Source of the DNA: Nomia melanderi
Taxonomy: Eukaryota > Arthropoda > Insecta > Hymenoptera > Halictidae
Length of the DNA stretch: 64,000 nucleotides
NCBI RefSeq assembly: GCF_051020985.1
Contig: NC_135000.1
Location: 1,984,001 to 2,048,000 of the forward strand
Direction: 5' to 3'
Under the pieces are notes generated by a model, which saw only the letters and a list, made by a program, of their open reading frames with translations, was not told the DNA's origin and ran no database searches. Positions 45,800 to 57,929 of the stretch are shown in pieces. The position numbers were made by a program, and so were the translations under genes. How positions within the stretch are numbered: the first letter of the stretch is position 1; each line of letters starts with the position of its first letter.

Positions 45800-47000
45800 T
45801 TCCACCAAATCTAACGTGTGCTCTTTACAAAATTGAAAAACCTCGGCATAGAAGGGTCATCGTTGTTCTGAGCATTATGATTTGCAATAGAAATCGATAT
45901 ATAATATTAGATCAACGGTAAAAATATGTGTAAAAGATACGAGATCGTGGTCATCAGAAATACTAGCACTGGTAACGAGCGCCGAACAGATTTTCTTTCT
46001 ACCTAAACATATGTAAATGAATTTTCTTTTATTTCATTAGAAAAGAAAACCCTCTGATATACAATGTGGTTGATATATTAGTTATTGACGTTACAAGTTT
46101 ATGACATTTGTATGTTTAAGTGTTTGATTCGAGCAGAACAAACTAGCATCAATGCGAATGAACAAAACTGATGTTCCAGGTTTTTAAATAGAATATATAA
46201 TATTAAGAAGAAATAAATAATTATCGAACAAATGGACAAAGATGGTTATTAAAAACGAAAACTTTTGATCTAATCTTTAAGCTTTACGTTAACAAATTCA
46301 TAATTTTTTATAGAATTTTTACTCGACAATTTCTTAATAAATCTCCAACAATCGTGACAGAAGAAATCGGTAATTCGAAAGTTTGATATATTCGATATTA
46401 ATTCGATGCGATACGATGGCACAAGTGATATCGAAATAAAGGATCGGAAGCATTGTACACGTCGGTTCCCTAATTTACGCGATTTTCCTTTATGTTGCGA
46501 AAAGCGTTATTGCTATTGCGTCGGAGAATGTTCGAGCGGAACGTCACGAACGTTGGTTACCATTTTAACAACTGATGGATCATCAACAAAATATGTAACA
46601 TTAATAAAACATGATTAAATGTATAAAACAAGCGAAACGTTAGTTACAGTGAAAATGGTGACATTATTTACTTAGTGACACCTTTCGATCACATTTCTTC
46701 AATATTCTCTAAAACTTCCTCGGTATAAATTTCTAGCTCGATTTAACAAAGATCAATGTCATTTATTACGCACAGGTAGGAATGAGAAACTATTCTGTTA
46801 TTAACATTCCACTTGGAAGGTAAATTTGCTCCACAAATTTCCGAACAGATTTTTTCACGTTCGTTAAATATATTAAGAGCGAAATAAATTGAACAAGTAA
46901 ATATAGTTATTAAAATATCGCGACGAAGATTGTTGCCAAGATAAATTAACGAACACGTCAATTTTTCCCATTTCCTCGATATATTTGAAAGAAATCGCTA
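45800..47000. other. A+T-rich stretch, nothing recognised
   Basis: Only short ORFs with no domains (up to 72 codons). Confidence 0.35.
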
Positions 47001-48220
47001 AGTCACTTAACCGTTCGTGGTCCTATTCACTGCAATTATCGCGTGTTACACAATTTTCGCTGCAATTACTAGCATTATCGCCATCGAATCGTATATATAA
47101 TACAATTTCCGTGTTTGTCGAATATTTTTGAACAAACTGCCAAAGTACCGACGCTAAACTAGCCTCGAACTAAAGAACATCCATGAAAAGAGGCTTGACG
47201 GTACTTAGCGGATTACGATACTGATCTCCATTATCGCCGAAAATCAGCGGAAAAATCTCCGATTCTCAATCATTAGCGATCAAAGTAGCATCGAACGGTA
47301 GTCGGAGATGATACACACAGGAGAACAGACCAGAATATATTGAAGGCAACTCTGAACTCACGAACTTTACTCCGAACCAGTCCAATCTTCCGACAGTGCG
47401 ATTCGCTATCGCGCGAAGAACAGAAGAACGATCGAGATTTCGAATTCCGAATGAAAACTCCAACTATTCTGTAGACATCTATGAACATGGACACCAAACA
47501 AGAGAACCCCTAACTCTTGGGTAGACGAAGAGTACGAAAAACCTGTCGAAAACCGATCAATACTGCCGCGAGTTTCGAAAGCGTCTCGCAGCGAGTTCAC
47601 TACGTTTTAGAGTCCCAGTCACTTAGTTCAGTAATAATCCTGTTAAGCGTTCAATCAACACCATAATTTCCTCCGAAAACCGTGAAAGTACACTTCCGCC
47701 GAGATCCCACGCATAAGGTCGCACCGTGTAAACGAGATATCAGTTTCATAGATAGCTCCGGAGCCGGACACCTCCGCGGTTTCCGTAATCGCGGAAAACA
47801 AGAAAGCTGAAACCGGTTGTTCGGTTCGGTCACAACATTTTCCTCCAAAAGCCATTCCCAAGGAGCTCGCCCGTGACAAGACACGACCGGCGTACAGGTT
47901 CACAGCGGAATTGCGATACCCGGAGCAAATGCGAGCGCGAACTTTCGTTTTACAATAGGTTCGACGCTAATTGAGGATAATTTTGGTACCACTTGAACTG
48001 GAAACGAATTCATCAGCTTCTTCCATCGGCTCCACTACAAACGCACTAGAGACATTCCAGCTCGGATCGGCGCACAGCTATTTTAGCTTCCACGTAAACG
48101 TACCCTGAAACCGTCCACCCCGAATTTCCGACGTCGATCCGCGATCGATAGCTCCCGAGGCAGCCGGACGGTCGAACCGGTCGGTCCCGGCGTCGCGTCG
48201 GCGCGCGACCCGGCGGCCGC
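47000..48220. other. CpG-moderate stretch left of the promoter domain
   Basis: Base composition shifts gradually from A+T-rich to CpG-rich. Overlapping minus ORFs of 60-82 codons (47266-47903) have no domains. Nothing firm is recognised. Confidence 0.3.
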
Positions 48221-48228
48221 AGTCTTAC

Positions 48229-48755
48229 CTGGCCGGTTATCAAATCCGATGCGTAGCGGCGCGATAACACGCCGTGCTAGCGAGTGATTCGGGCCGGGTT
48301 GGCGGCGCTCGGTATGGGCGTGTTTTCAATATTCGTTATCACTAAGTTAGCACCAAGAAGACACTGCACTGTACACACACACAGCACATCGTGGCGATTC
48401 GTTCGCAGAGCAGCCGGCGGCGTGTTCCCCTCTCGCGCGTCCGGACGGTGGGGAACGATCGAGCCGCGGGTGTGCAATTAACGGGAAAAAAACGAAAAAA
48501 AAAGAAAACGGTAGAAGAGGAGGAGGAACAGTACCGAGGTTTCTGAACCCGGTTATCCCCGTTGGCCGGTGGCAGCGGCCGAGAAACGGCACTCTTCTCT
48601 CGTTGTCCCGCCGGAAAATCGTCTATCCCGGCAAACTCGTATCCGCGGAAGATGACGAGGGCCGCGGAGGATCTTTTTCGCTTCGTTCCTCCGCTCGCGG
48701 CTGTTTCTCGCCTCTCTCGCCCGCCCGCTTCGACGGTGGGTGGGGGACGAGAGGA

Positions 48756-48794
<39 letters not shown>

Positions 48795-49000
48795 GGTGCG
48801 AGAGAGAGACGGACGGGTACACACAGTGGCACGGTGAGAGAGACAGACAGAATAGATGAGACAGAGGGGGAGAGAGAGAACAGATTTTTGAAGCACGCGC
48901 GCGCGCGCACGTTTAACCTCGAGTCGATGCGACTGTCGTGGCACCCGGCGCGGAACTAAGGCGAACGAAAACACCGGCCTCGGCGTTCCCCTCGCGTTCT
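48229..49000 (-). promoter_or_regulatory. Candidate grn first (noncoding) exon and promoter domain
   Basis: The minus strand carries a strong donor, aaccggccag|GTAAGACT (GT at 48227-48228), at the edge of the largest CpG-rich domain in the window. Behind it lie a (GA)n tract (48761-48789), further GA-rich runs (48800-48880) and a GC dinucleotide run (48897-48907). This is the pattern expected for an insect developmental-gene promoter with GAGA-factor sites. No coding domain is found in any of the overlapping ORFs. Joining to the leader acceptor at 26121 would make a 22.1 kb 5' intron. The end nearest 49000 is a guess because no TATA or initiator is certain. Confidence 0.4.
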
Positions 49001-51240
49001 TCTGTGCTCGTGCGGCCTCGGCCGAGCTCGGCCGCCGTCGGCCGCGCCCACTGCCGCGAGGACCAACCCACTCGCGGGCGGACGCTACGCGAGCCCCCAC
49101 CAGTCGCGGCCCGCGCTGGAACGTCCCCCTCCACCGGGCGCCCAGCGACGCCGCTCGCCGCCGCGTTTCGAGCCGCTTCTCCCTGTCAACACCGATATTT
49201 CCCTTCCTTCTCTACGGCGGCGCGGCTCGCGCGCCCGTGCCCGTCGCTGCTGTCTTCTTTCCTCTTTTCACGTTCGTCGTTTCCATTCGCCTTCGAATAA
49301 CACTTCGACAGGGGATTAGGAAAATTTTTGTAGTTTTTATTTCCTGTTCGAGGGAGACTCTTCTCGCGGGATGAATGGAAAAGATCGCGCGCGCTGGATA
49401 CTGTTTCACTCCTGTCTCGTTCGCCGCTTCTGCGTAACGTAAGACAATACCTCGCCCGGAGGTTCCGTGCCGCCGTCTTTGAAACCCGATCGCGAACGCC
49501 GGCTCGTCGATGACCGGCGCTTGCTGATCGGCTCACCGGCGCAAAAACCTACCCGGCGCCTCGCGCGCGATCCCACGTGCCAAAAACCCACCGTTTTCCT
49601 GCGATCTGATCTGAATTCGATCGCGTAGCCTTCCGTCCGTTCTCTCCCCCGCTGCCCCTCCCAGCGCTGCTCCCGCCCGCGCGCATACCGATCGAAATCT
49701 GCTCGGCGAGATCCGACGGAATTATTCAACGCCTCCTGCCGCCGATCCAGATAACATTCTCGCGCGACCGGGATCCGTCCGCTTTCGTTTCGCGAGTTTC
49801 CGTCGCGGGACACGCGAACATCGATTTTTCCACTCCCAACGATCGAGTGTCTTCCGTCGCCGCGGAACGACGTTTCTCAAATGTCCACGTGCACGCGCCT
49901 CACGCACACCGATCCGGACACCGCGCCCCTCCGCCGTCCAAAAATCGAAAGCACGTCGACCTTGCGCAACACGGGTTGCTCGGGTCAGTTCCATCGGATA
50001 GCTGACTTTTCCGATCCTCTTTCGCCGGAGATCCGATCGCGGCCGATCTTGCCGATTAGATGGGATCCGAACCGAGATCGACCTACCCGAATCTAGCTGG
50101 CCCCTCCCGGAAATCAGTCGAAGGGACGCGGAATGAAAAGACGAAAGGAATCTCGAAGAGAGAAAGATAGAGAGAAAGATAGATAGAGAGTGAGGACGCT
50201 CGATTCCGTCCCGGGAAGGACGAGCCGTTCCCCGCGTCCTTCGTCCTCGCGTGTCGTCTCACTTTCGCGGCCGTAGGCAACGCGGAGGAGGAGGAGGCGG
50301 TGGCCAAGGGGCGTGCGACGCGGGAGGGGTGTGCGTGTCGCGCGAGCCGCGCTGGTAGGGGAAGGACGCGAACGGGTTGGCGGCGATGCCGGGTCGCCGG
50401 GTGGCTCGAGTACCGACGGAGAATACAACCGAACAATCTGTAGAAGCTTGTTCGGGACGAGAGAAGTCCGTAGATCAGCCAATCAGATAGGCATGTCCCC
50501 CCTCCCGTCCATTGTCACAAAATGGCGGCCCTAAATCAGCCTGACTCCGCCTATCCTGCCCCCCACCCATCGGCAACCTCCAGCGGCCGCGTCATGAAAA
50601 ACTCCGCCTATCGATTCATTTTTACCGCTCTTGTTTCCCCTCTCCGCCGTGTTTCGCGCGTCTCTCCCACCCTCTTTCTCTTTCTTTCTTTCCACAGCGC
50701 GGCGCCCTCTCTCTCCCTCCCGCGCGCCGGCTCCTTCCAGATCGTCCCGGCATACGGAGGCGCCGTGTGCATCCTGATTTCGCCTCGTCGCTTCTACGAG
50801 CCCGGAAAATCGATGAGAAAACACGCCGCTTACTTCGTTCCCAGACGCGAACCGTTTCCCTCACCGCCGCCTGGATTTTCAGCGAAGAAAGATACTGACA
50901 AAGTCGCAGGGACGCACGTTCATGCCCGCGTTTCCGGCGCTGAACGCGTCCCCGATCGACCCTTCCGCCGATGAATTTTCCGAAACGCGTGACCTTGCGT
51001 CACGTTATCGGCGCGCGGCTTGCACTTTCACCGGGCCATATTTTAACCGGCCCCGGTTTATCCGGATCCCGGCGAAAGCAGCCCTCGAACGGACGCGCGG
51101 CCGAAATAATCTCCGAGCAGTCGACTCGGGGTCGCAGCTCATTATCGTTGAACGTATCATTGAAGCGCTGCCCCGAACGGGTTACACCGAATGAATCGGA
51201 TTTATTCGGTGACCGGGCACCTGTTTCTGTTAATAACCTA
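49000..51240. promoter_or_regulatory. CpG-rich domain continuing upstream of the candidate promoter
   Basis: About 2.2 kb with high C+G and CpG. ORFs occur in all frames with no recognisable domain. aaaatggcggcc (50519-50530) is a Pho/YY1-like word. There are GA/CT-rich tracts near 50157-50190 and 50670-50720. It may be promoter-proximal regulatory DNA, or the first exons of a divergent gene I cannot recognise. Confidence 0.4.
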
Positions 51241-51244
51241 CTTT

Positions 51245-52550
51245 AACCCTTAAGTGGTATGGCAGGTCTGTCGGCCCGCTGGAAATGTTCATTTACCTGC
51301 ATTTTCATGCTTCGCCCACGCTGTTGGAACTTCAGTGTGGCTTTTGATTAGATTGCAACGTTCGATTGTTGTAATTCGGGTGTTGTTCGTGCTCCTATTT
51401 ATGTTTTTGCATTAATTTTTAATTTGACAGCGGTTTTAGGGGCAGATTATAGTTCCTAAGGGACTACGGCAAGTAATCCTCCAACCGTCTTTCATATGCG
51501 ACTGAGATTTAGCAACTAATTTCACCATGATTTATCAGTAATACAGAGAAATGTTACGTTTATTGTAAGTTACATGTTAACTTTGAAAGCGGAATATTGA
51601 AAATAGCAAAATAATCCGCAGCTTCGATCCAAATACGATGAGAAACATAAATGTTTATTAAATTAGTCTGGAAATCTTCGCCACGAGTCTCAGTCGTCGT
51701 TACAGTGCAAAGGATTAGCTGTCGAATTTTCTGGGTAAACTGTTATTTGCGAACATCGAATCAATGTCAGTCTCGTTCTCATTTGCTGGCAAACATGAAA
51801 TGATTGACATTCGATTCCTAGTAACGAATGAATCATATCCTTGAAATTGAAGAAATTCGTAAAGTTTAATATTGCTCTCCGTTGCTTTTATTTTTAAAGT
51901 AAATTAAATATTACTTAACCATTATCAATCGTTAACCTTTAGAGTAAACTTATCCACAGAATAACCATAAAATTAATTTCTTCTCCTGCTAAGTTTTTAA
52001 CGGTAATGTGGTTTTGTCAAGCACAGACAGTAAATAAATCGTAAGAGGAGAGGTTAAACAACATTCTAACCTTTTGCATTCGAGATGCGACTCACAGTTA
52101 CCATTTGGTTTGAAACAGTAAAATTAACACACCTGTGATGATAAATCTTAGTTTTACCTTAAAAACTAAATATATGTTTTCTTTTACACGTTTTGTTAGG
52201 TTCTCCCGCACCTTAAGCGTTACGTGATCGGAAACATTTTAGTTGGTTACATGAGAATCAACTCGTTCACGGATCACTTTACAGAGGATATACAGATTAT
52301 AAAAGAAAATAAAGTAACTGCAAATGATCGACGTAGCATTTAACGAATTGAATAAGCATATAATAATAGTAACAATGATGAGAATAATAAAATCATTTTT
52401 CACCACAACTTACTCGATATTCACCTTAATAGGTACATAAGCAGAAGTGTCGTTCCGCATAGCGGCATTGCAATGGAATAAATAGTGTAATAGAATCAGC
52501 CAATCATGAATACACCTGTCAAACAAGAGTAAGTGCAGCTAATGGTATGT
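51245..52550. other. A+T-rich stretch with element fragments
   Basis: It begins TTAAcccttaagtgg (51243), a TTAA-type end. Family A right-end traces are seen near 51680-51718 (ccacgagtctcagtcg...gtgcaaaggatta) and 52030-52058 (aataaatcgtaagaggagaggTTAA). A family D-like left end is at 52071. No gene recognised. Confidence 0.45.
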
Positions 52551-52551
52551 A

Positions 52552-52744
52552 TTAACCCTTTGACTGCGATGTTGGGCCATATCCGAAAAGTTTAGGAGAG
52601 AAAGATTTTAATTTATATAACACACAGCTATACGTATTAATATAAAAACATGAAATACTACAAATCTGAACTTCTAATTTTTTATGGATTTATCACATGT
52701 TTAGAATAGAAACTTGTAATATATTAGCGCAATGGAAGGGTTAA
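52552..52744. mobile_element. TTAA element family D-like copy (D3)
   Basis: A 193-bp element with TTAAccctttgactgcgatg at the left and gcgcaatggaagggTTAA at the right. Noncoding. Confidence 0.7.
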
Positions 52745-52749
52745 AATAA

Positions 52750-52915
52750 AAAATTAAAGGAAAAATAAGAATGACGTGATTATTTGAAAAAATAAATTAC
52801 TGAAAAACTAATTATTGAAAACAATTAGCGTTAAACTGCTTATTGAAAAAATTAGTTTTGAATCAATTATTGTAAACAATTAGTGTTAAACTAATAATTG
52901 AAAAGAGTTAGTATA
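52750..52915. repeat. Short degenerate repeats of attagtg/attattgaaaa
   Basis: Six or so imperfect repeats of aactaattattgaaaacaattagtgttaa type words. Confidence 0.7.
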
Positions 52916-52969
52916 ACATTGGGTTTTAAAGTAACAGGTACACTTGTCAAACACATTGAACCGGTTAAG

Positions 52970-53450
52970 GGTTAAACCGACCGGCGATATCCGGCAACGA
53001 TCGCGTCGTTCCGGTTTCCCCGATCGCGAGCAAAAATGATCGGCGATCGGCTTTGAGGTTAGGTCCCCTCTGCGTAGACGCGGCCCGCGCGTCTGATTTT
53101 TATCAGTGCATGGCCAAACCAGATCCCAACCGCTCCCGGTCAGACGCATCGTAGATCGACCAGATACGAGTTAATAAAATCATTAGGCGAGCATCGTTTT
53201 CGACAAGCCCCGGCTGATCGTTGCCCTGTAAGCGACCCCCAATAAATGTCCGTGGATTTGCGGCGTCGGCAAATGGACGTCTCGTTTGTATGGGAGTCCA
53301 GGTACAAAGGCTTTGTCAACCGTTTTCCCGTTGCCTCGATAATTTCTCTGCCGGCCGTCGGGACACACCGAGTCCAACCTTGATTTCGACGTTTCGTTGG
53401 TCGGATGGAAAAGTCGCTGATTCCCAAACATCGAATTTCATGTGAATTTG
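52970..53450. other. CpG-rich island
   Basis: CpG-rich. Overlapping ORFs on both strands (74-95 codons) have no domains. Candidate regulatory island. Confidence 0.3.
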
Positions 53451-54264
53451 TACATTGGCCAAATCGGTTGGTGCTTTAATCTTCTGCACTTAATGCCTCA
53501 GTCGCCGATCGATTTAACATAGCAGAATTGTGAAGTTTTATATTTAATACTAAACTTTCTGTAATGCATTACTATGTGAAATATTGAAATAAAACGGTTT
53601 TCTGAAATTATGTGAGATTTCTGTTAGTTTTAGAAAATGTCGTCTGTGTCTCGTTAGGGAATGAGTATTTCCAGTGAAACACGTCTGGAGTGCAAAAGGT
53701 TAAGCTGGATTGCCTGCTTTTTGACTATTTCGCTTTGGGAAACCAAGTTCAGACTTAACAGCGAAAAACTAATAGTTAAAACTTAGAATCAACAGTTTTA
53801 TCATAGATTTCTAGTAAAATATAATATTTTACTTGGAAGATTTGTTGGATTCAATAAATTCGCAAGTAAAAATAAGATCGGTCGTTGAATGTTTATTTTC
53901 GAGAGATAGATTCTCGTGTCGCGCGCACGCGCTACTAGCGTAACGGCTAATCGTCCCCGATGACTCACCGACGTTTCCATTAACTGCCATTAACGAAATT
54001 TCGGAACGCTCCGAGCGGTTTACTCGCTTAACGTTTAAGCGCTTAATTATCCTTCGCCCTCAAGACGCGTTCAACTCTGTTGGCCGTCGTAACCGCAAGC
54101 TAGGGATGTTCCAATACTATGAAGGTATCTGTACTTTTTCTTGTTACTTGCATCGGAAGGAACTATCCGTATTTAACTACTACGTATCCAAACGAAAGTG
54201 TTCGTGTTTATTCAGAATCAACAAGAAAGTACCGATATCTATTCAGTATTGAAAGAAAAGTAGC
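53451..54264. other. Stretch with fold-back arm fragment
   Basis: Contains a family D-like end (gtctggagtgcaaaaggttaa, 53683-53703) and the fold-back arm fragment at 53749-53782. Otherwise unrecognised. Confidence 0.35.
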
Positions 54265-54628
54265 TAGGGTAGACTGAAGCGAATCGGATTAGTTCAGATT
54301 TAATAGCGAAAAATTAATAGTTAAAGCTTTTTTTAAAATCAACAATTTTTGCATCAATTTCTTATTAATAGACATTCAGCTTCAAGCAAGAGACTGAAAA
54401 GTGAGAAATATCCGCTTCACCGATTTCGGACAAATCTGATATTTCTCACTTTTCAGTTTCCTGCTTATAAACCGGAGGTTTTAAAATGTTTTAATTATTT
54501 TTTTACTGGCATTGAAGCTGAAAGTCTATTAATAAGAAATCTATGAATAGAAATATTGATTTTAAGCTTTAACTATTAGTGTTTCGTTGTTAAATCTGAA
54601 TTGATTGGATTCGCTTCGGTCTAGCCTA
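54265..54628. mobile_element. Fold-back element with long inverted arms and inner hairpin
   Basis: A left arm from about 54265 (tagggtagactgaagcgaatcgg...) is inverted in a right arm ending at 54628 (...attcgcttcggtctagccta). The arms are roughly 115 bp and diverged. In the centre a perfect 19-bp inverted pair (54393-54411 and 54439-54457) encloses a 27-bp loop. The ORF inside is not meaningful. A half copy of the arm (gttcagacttaacagcgaaaaactaatagttaaa) is at 53749-53782. Confidence 0.85.
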
Positions 54629-55325
54629 TCAACATCCAATCAGTATTAAAACGAAAGTATCGATATCTACTAAGGGTCGAAACGACCATATCGATATCTA
54701 CTCAATATAGAAGTAAAACATTCGGTAGAGATGTGAGTAGCATGAGAACCTGAAAGTATCGAGAAGCCTTTAATTCTTTGGGGTTAGGTGGGTTAAAAAC
54801 TATCCCACCCTTTGCTTAGCTTTTCATGTATAGTCGTACAGTTTAATATTTCATTTAAAGTCTTTCGTTCAGTTGGCAATGTTATGAACTAACGGTGAAT
54901 AAGCAAATAAGTGAAAATAAAAATGTGTACAAGTCGAAACGTATTAGTAGTTGAGGTTGCTGCGATTACCGTAGCGAATTGTGTACAGTTTGAGTTGTTT
55001 TCTTCTTTAGAATCGTGTGCTTCAAAGAGTTAACTAAGTCCACTTGGATTGAGTTCGCGAAAAAATCGACTTTTAGTCAAACTAAGTTTCTTTATAAGTT
55101 CGAGTAAACAGAACTTAATAGATAGAATAAAATATTATCGAATACTATTTAGTTATTATTTTTACTCCATACTCGATCCTTTATAATTAAGAAGTTTCGG
55201 AAAACCGGCACGTTCCCGACAAAAAATACCCGATATTTTTGGATTCTCGCATACCTATACTGTTCAGATAAGCGGCGTTACACTGCATCAATACCTTACT
55301 CGTATCTACTTGGATCAAAACATCC

Positions 55326-55712
55326 TCAATCCCTTCCCCATGATCTCTTTCACAACTGTGCTCGATAGAACAATGTACTTCATCGTTAACACGTTAAGCG
55401 CCATGCCAGTCCCCGAAGACCGGCGCTCGCAAATGCCAACTAATTAACGAGTGTTCCTACTTATCTATGCTACTAAAGTGTTACATTAAACGCTCTAAAT
55501 TTTTGTGGCATTTAACGTGTTAATAATTCGGTAGAAAAATAAAAGAATTTGATAGTTACTCTATGCCTACGTTTACTCTAAAGATTAAACATCGATAATA
55601 GACAATCAACATTTCAAGTATACGAAAAATAAATGAATAACATTTAGATTTGTCAAATTCAGTTGAAAATTTTCATTAGAAGTCTGACTCGATATTACAG
55701 GAGAAGGGTGAA
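55326..55712. mobile_element. Family A copy (A7) interrupted by a family E element
   Basis: The left end is tcaatcccttccccatgatctc. The right end is gtctgactcgatattacaggagaagggtgaa. The insertion 55386-55523 sits at the same internal TTAA as the insertion in the copy at 4029-4300. Confidence 0.7.
55386..55523. mobile_element. TTAA element family E copy (E1), nested in A7
   Basis: A 138-bp element: TTAAcacgttaagcgccatgcc at the left and ggcatttaacgtgTTAA at the right. Noncoding. Confidence 0.82.
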
Positions 55713-56805
55713 AAAGAGACTATTCCATTTTCAACAGGTTCTCGGTTAAATGTGTAATTTCACGTTTATAAGTGTGATGTTTCGTATGGTATAAAAAGAA
55801 AGTTATTAGTTATTGTTAATAGTAAATTATATACGTTAATATTGCATTTATATCATTCGGTTAATCGCTGTTCGGTGATCCGAGGATGATTATCGGTGGA
55901 TTCGAAACATTTTTCGACGTCGGACACGCGAAATCGTGGATTATCCGAGGACAGGAAGAGGAGGAAAGTTATTATCGTTGAGAATTCGACTGCCGGAAGG
56001 TTAGAACGAGGAAAAAGACTCGCTATCTGAAAGGACACCCCGGAGAGTACGGTTTCCTTCCTTATATTCCGCTCTTCTTCTCTGTTTTCCGGTGCTTGAT
56101 AGCGCGTCGTCGGCTCTTTTTACTTGTTCTTCTTGTATACAGCAGGAACGCGAGGAAAAAATTACTTGAAAAGTATATAATTCACTTAGTACCTCAATTA
56201 TTTAATATTGATCGATATTAACCAATGATACGGTAATAATAGTGATAATAATCTTTATTAGTAGGAAATTATGAATATTAATAATTAAATGATTTTAACA
56301 TTACAATTGTTAATATTACCATTACAAATATTAATAAATAATAAGAGCAATAATAATCTTCACTCACAGAAAAAGTAAAATTAAGTAATTAAACTCAAAT
56401 TAATTTAAATTTTCATACGCTCACGCGTGAAAGTTCAACGTCATTGAAATTTCAAAATTACAAAATTACAATTCGTTTTAATACAATTATTAAAACTATT
56501 GAACACATTGTTCATTTGTATTTACAGGTTGATATTTGTTCATTTTATCCTACTGCATACATTCTTTTATAGTCGCGAACAAAAATTCAGCTAAAGGGTT
56601 AAATACTTTCATTGCTGACTGTATGTAGGACTTCAATTTTTCGAAGATTATTATTAACCCATTTCATACCACAAATTGTTCATTACATGTCACCTACAAT
56701 TATGACTTCATTTGATAGAGCTAACTTCCTTACAGATCCACTAGGTGCTATTAAAATTACAATCCCCCTTTTTATCTAATATTTTGCATTGCTTTACGCT
56801 GCCAA
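55713..56805. other. A+T-rich stretch, nothing recognised
   Basis: Short ORFs only. A+T simple-sequence words (aataataataa) lie at 56220-56400. Confidence 0.35.
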
Positions 56806-56810
56806 ATAAT

Positions 56811-57051
56811 TAACACGTTGATTGCCACGGCGGTTATCGATGACTGGAGCTTCAGAATTACTGGAAAATAATTATAATTTGTGAGATAACTGACGTCGAA
56901 GAAAAATGTTCATTATCCTAAATAATTAGATAACGGTGTAACGTTAGCATTGTGATCACAAATAATTAATAATGATTTTCTTTTGTTTTTGCTACAAAGG
57001 AATAAATGATACATAGAACACTGAAGTTTTCCGTGGCAGCCAACGTATTAA
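56811..57051. mobile_element. TTAA element family E copy (E2)
   Basis: A 241-bp element: TTAAcacgttgattgccacgg at the left and ccgtggcagccaacgtaTTAA at the right, with good inverted ends. Noncoding. Confidence 0.85.
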
Positions 57052-57590
57052 GTAATAATGTAGGTACCTAAAATAAGTTCATGTTATAATCTCATTCACC
57101 TCGCACAAACCTCACTCTTATTGACCCGTGTAGCAAGCTTCGAACGGTTCTCCCTGAACGAACGACGACTGCCGTTAAATCAGCCGAAATAAAGATCCAC
57201 CTGTTCATGGGAACACGGTGAACACGGTTAATCTCGTGGTCTGAGCGATCAGCAATCAGTGGAGTCGCTTAACCTGTTAACTGTCGCATTTAGTTTGAAA
57301 AATCTCCCGTTTTGCACATAGTAAAATAAAAAAATGCAATATGTACTCGTCAAACGCAGCACTTAGGGTATATTTTCACGAAAGACCAAAGAAAAAAAAA
57401 GAAGAATTACACGTTTATCTAAAAAAATAAAGAATTCATCGTTGAAAGAATTAGTAGCATTTCAAGCTTTAACAGTCAGACTGCCTAGCAATTAGAATGA
57501 ATTTCTAATTTTTTATAAGAATAATCACAACACGAATCTTGAGATTCGAAGAGTATCCTAGTTTTGTATTTGTACAAATACATAAATTTA

Positions 57591-57830
57591 GCCCTTTACA
57601 CTAGTCATGCTGCAGATGACAATACAAATTTATTCTACATTATTTGTGGTTCTTTGAAGAGTACCACATTTCAAAAGATTATAAAAATTAAATTTTATTA
57701 TAATAATAAGAAATAAAATAAATATAAAACGTTGAATTCTACCGCTGTAAATTACTTTAAATCATTCCCCTGAAAATAAACACAATTTTACACCCAACAA
57801 CATTGAAAATATATCGAGTGCAAAGTGATA
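57591..57830. mobile_element. Family D-like element, decayed (D4)
   Basis: The left end is tagccctttacactagtcatg and the right end is atatcgagtgcaaagtgataa. The interior (aaacgttgaattctaccg..gtaaattactttaa, tttacacccaacaacattga) is shared, inverted, with 7560-7660. Confidence 0.6.
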
Positions 57831-57889
57831 ATTTGGTGATAATTTACATTTAACATAAACTTAACATAAGCAAAATAAACATTCCGAAG

Positions 57890-57925
57890 TGGGTCAATTT
57901 GACTCGTCCGGTGGTTTTAGTGTTA
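57890..57925. mobile_element. Family B end fragment
   Basis: gggtcaatttgactcgtccggtggttttagtgTTAA is the inverse of the family B left end. No partner end nearby. Confidence 0.55.
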
Positions 57926-57929
57926 ACCC

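Noticed and set aside
48342..49100. 252-codon minus ORF
   Set aside because: It runs through a (GA)n/(CT)n tract giving an S-L repeat; there is no domain and it overlaps ORFs in every other frame.
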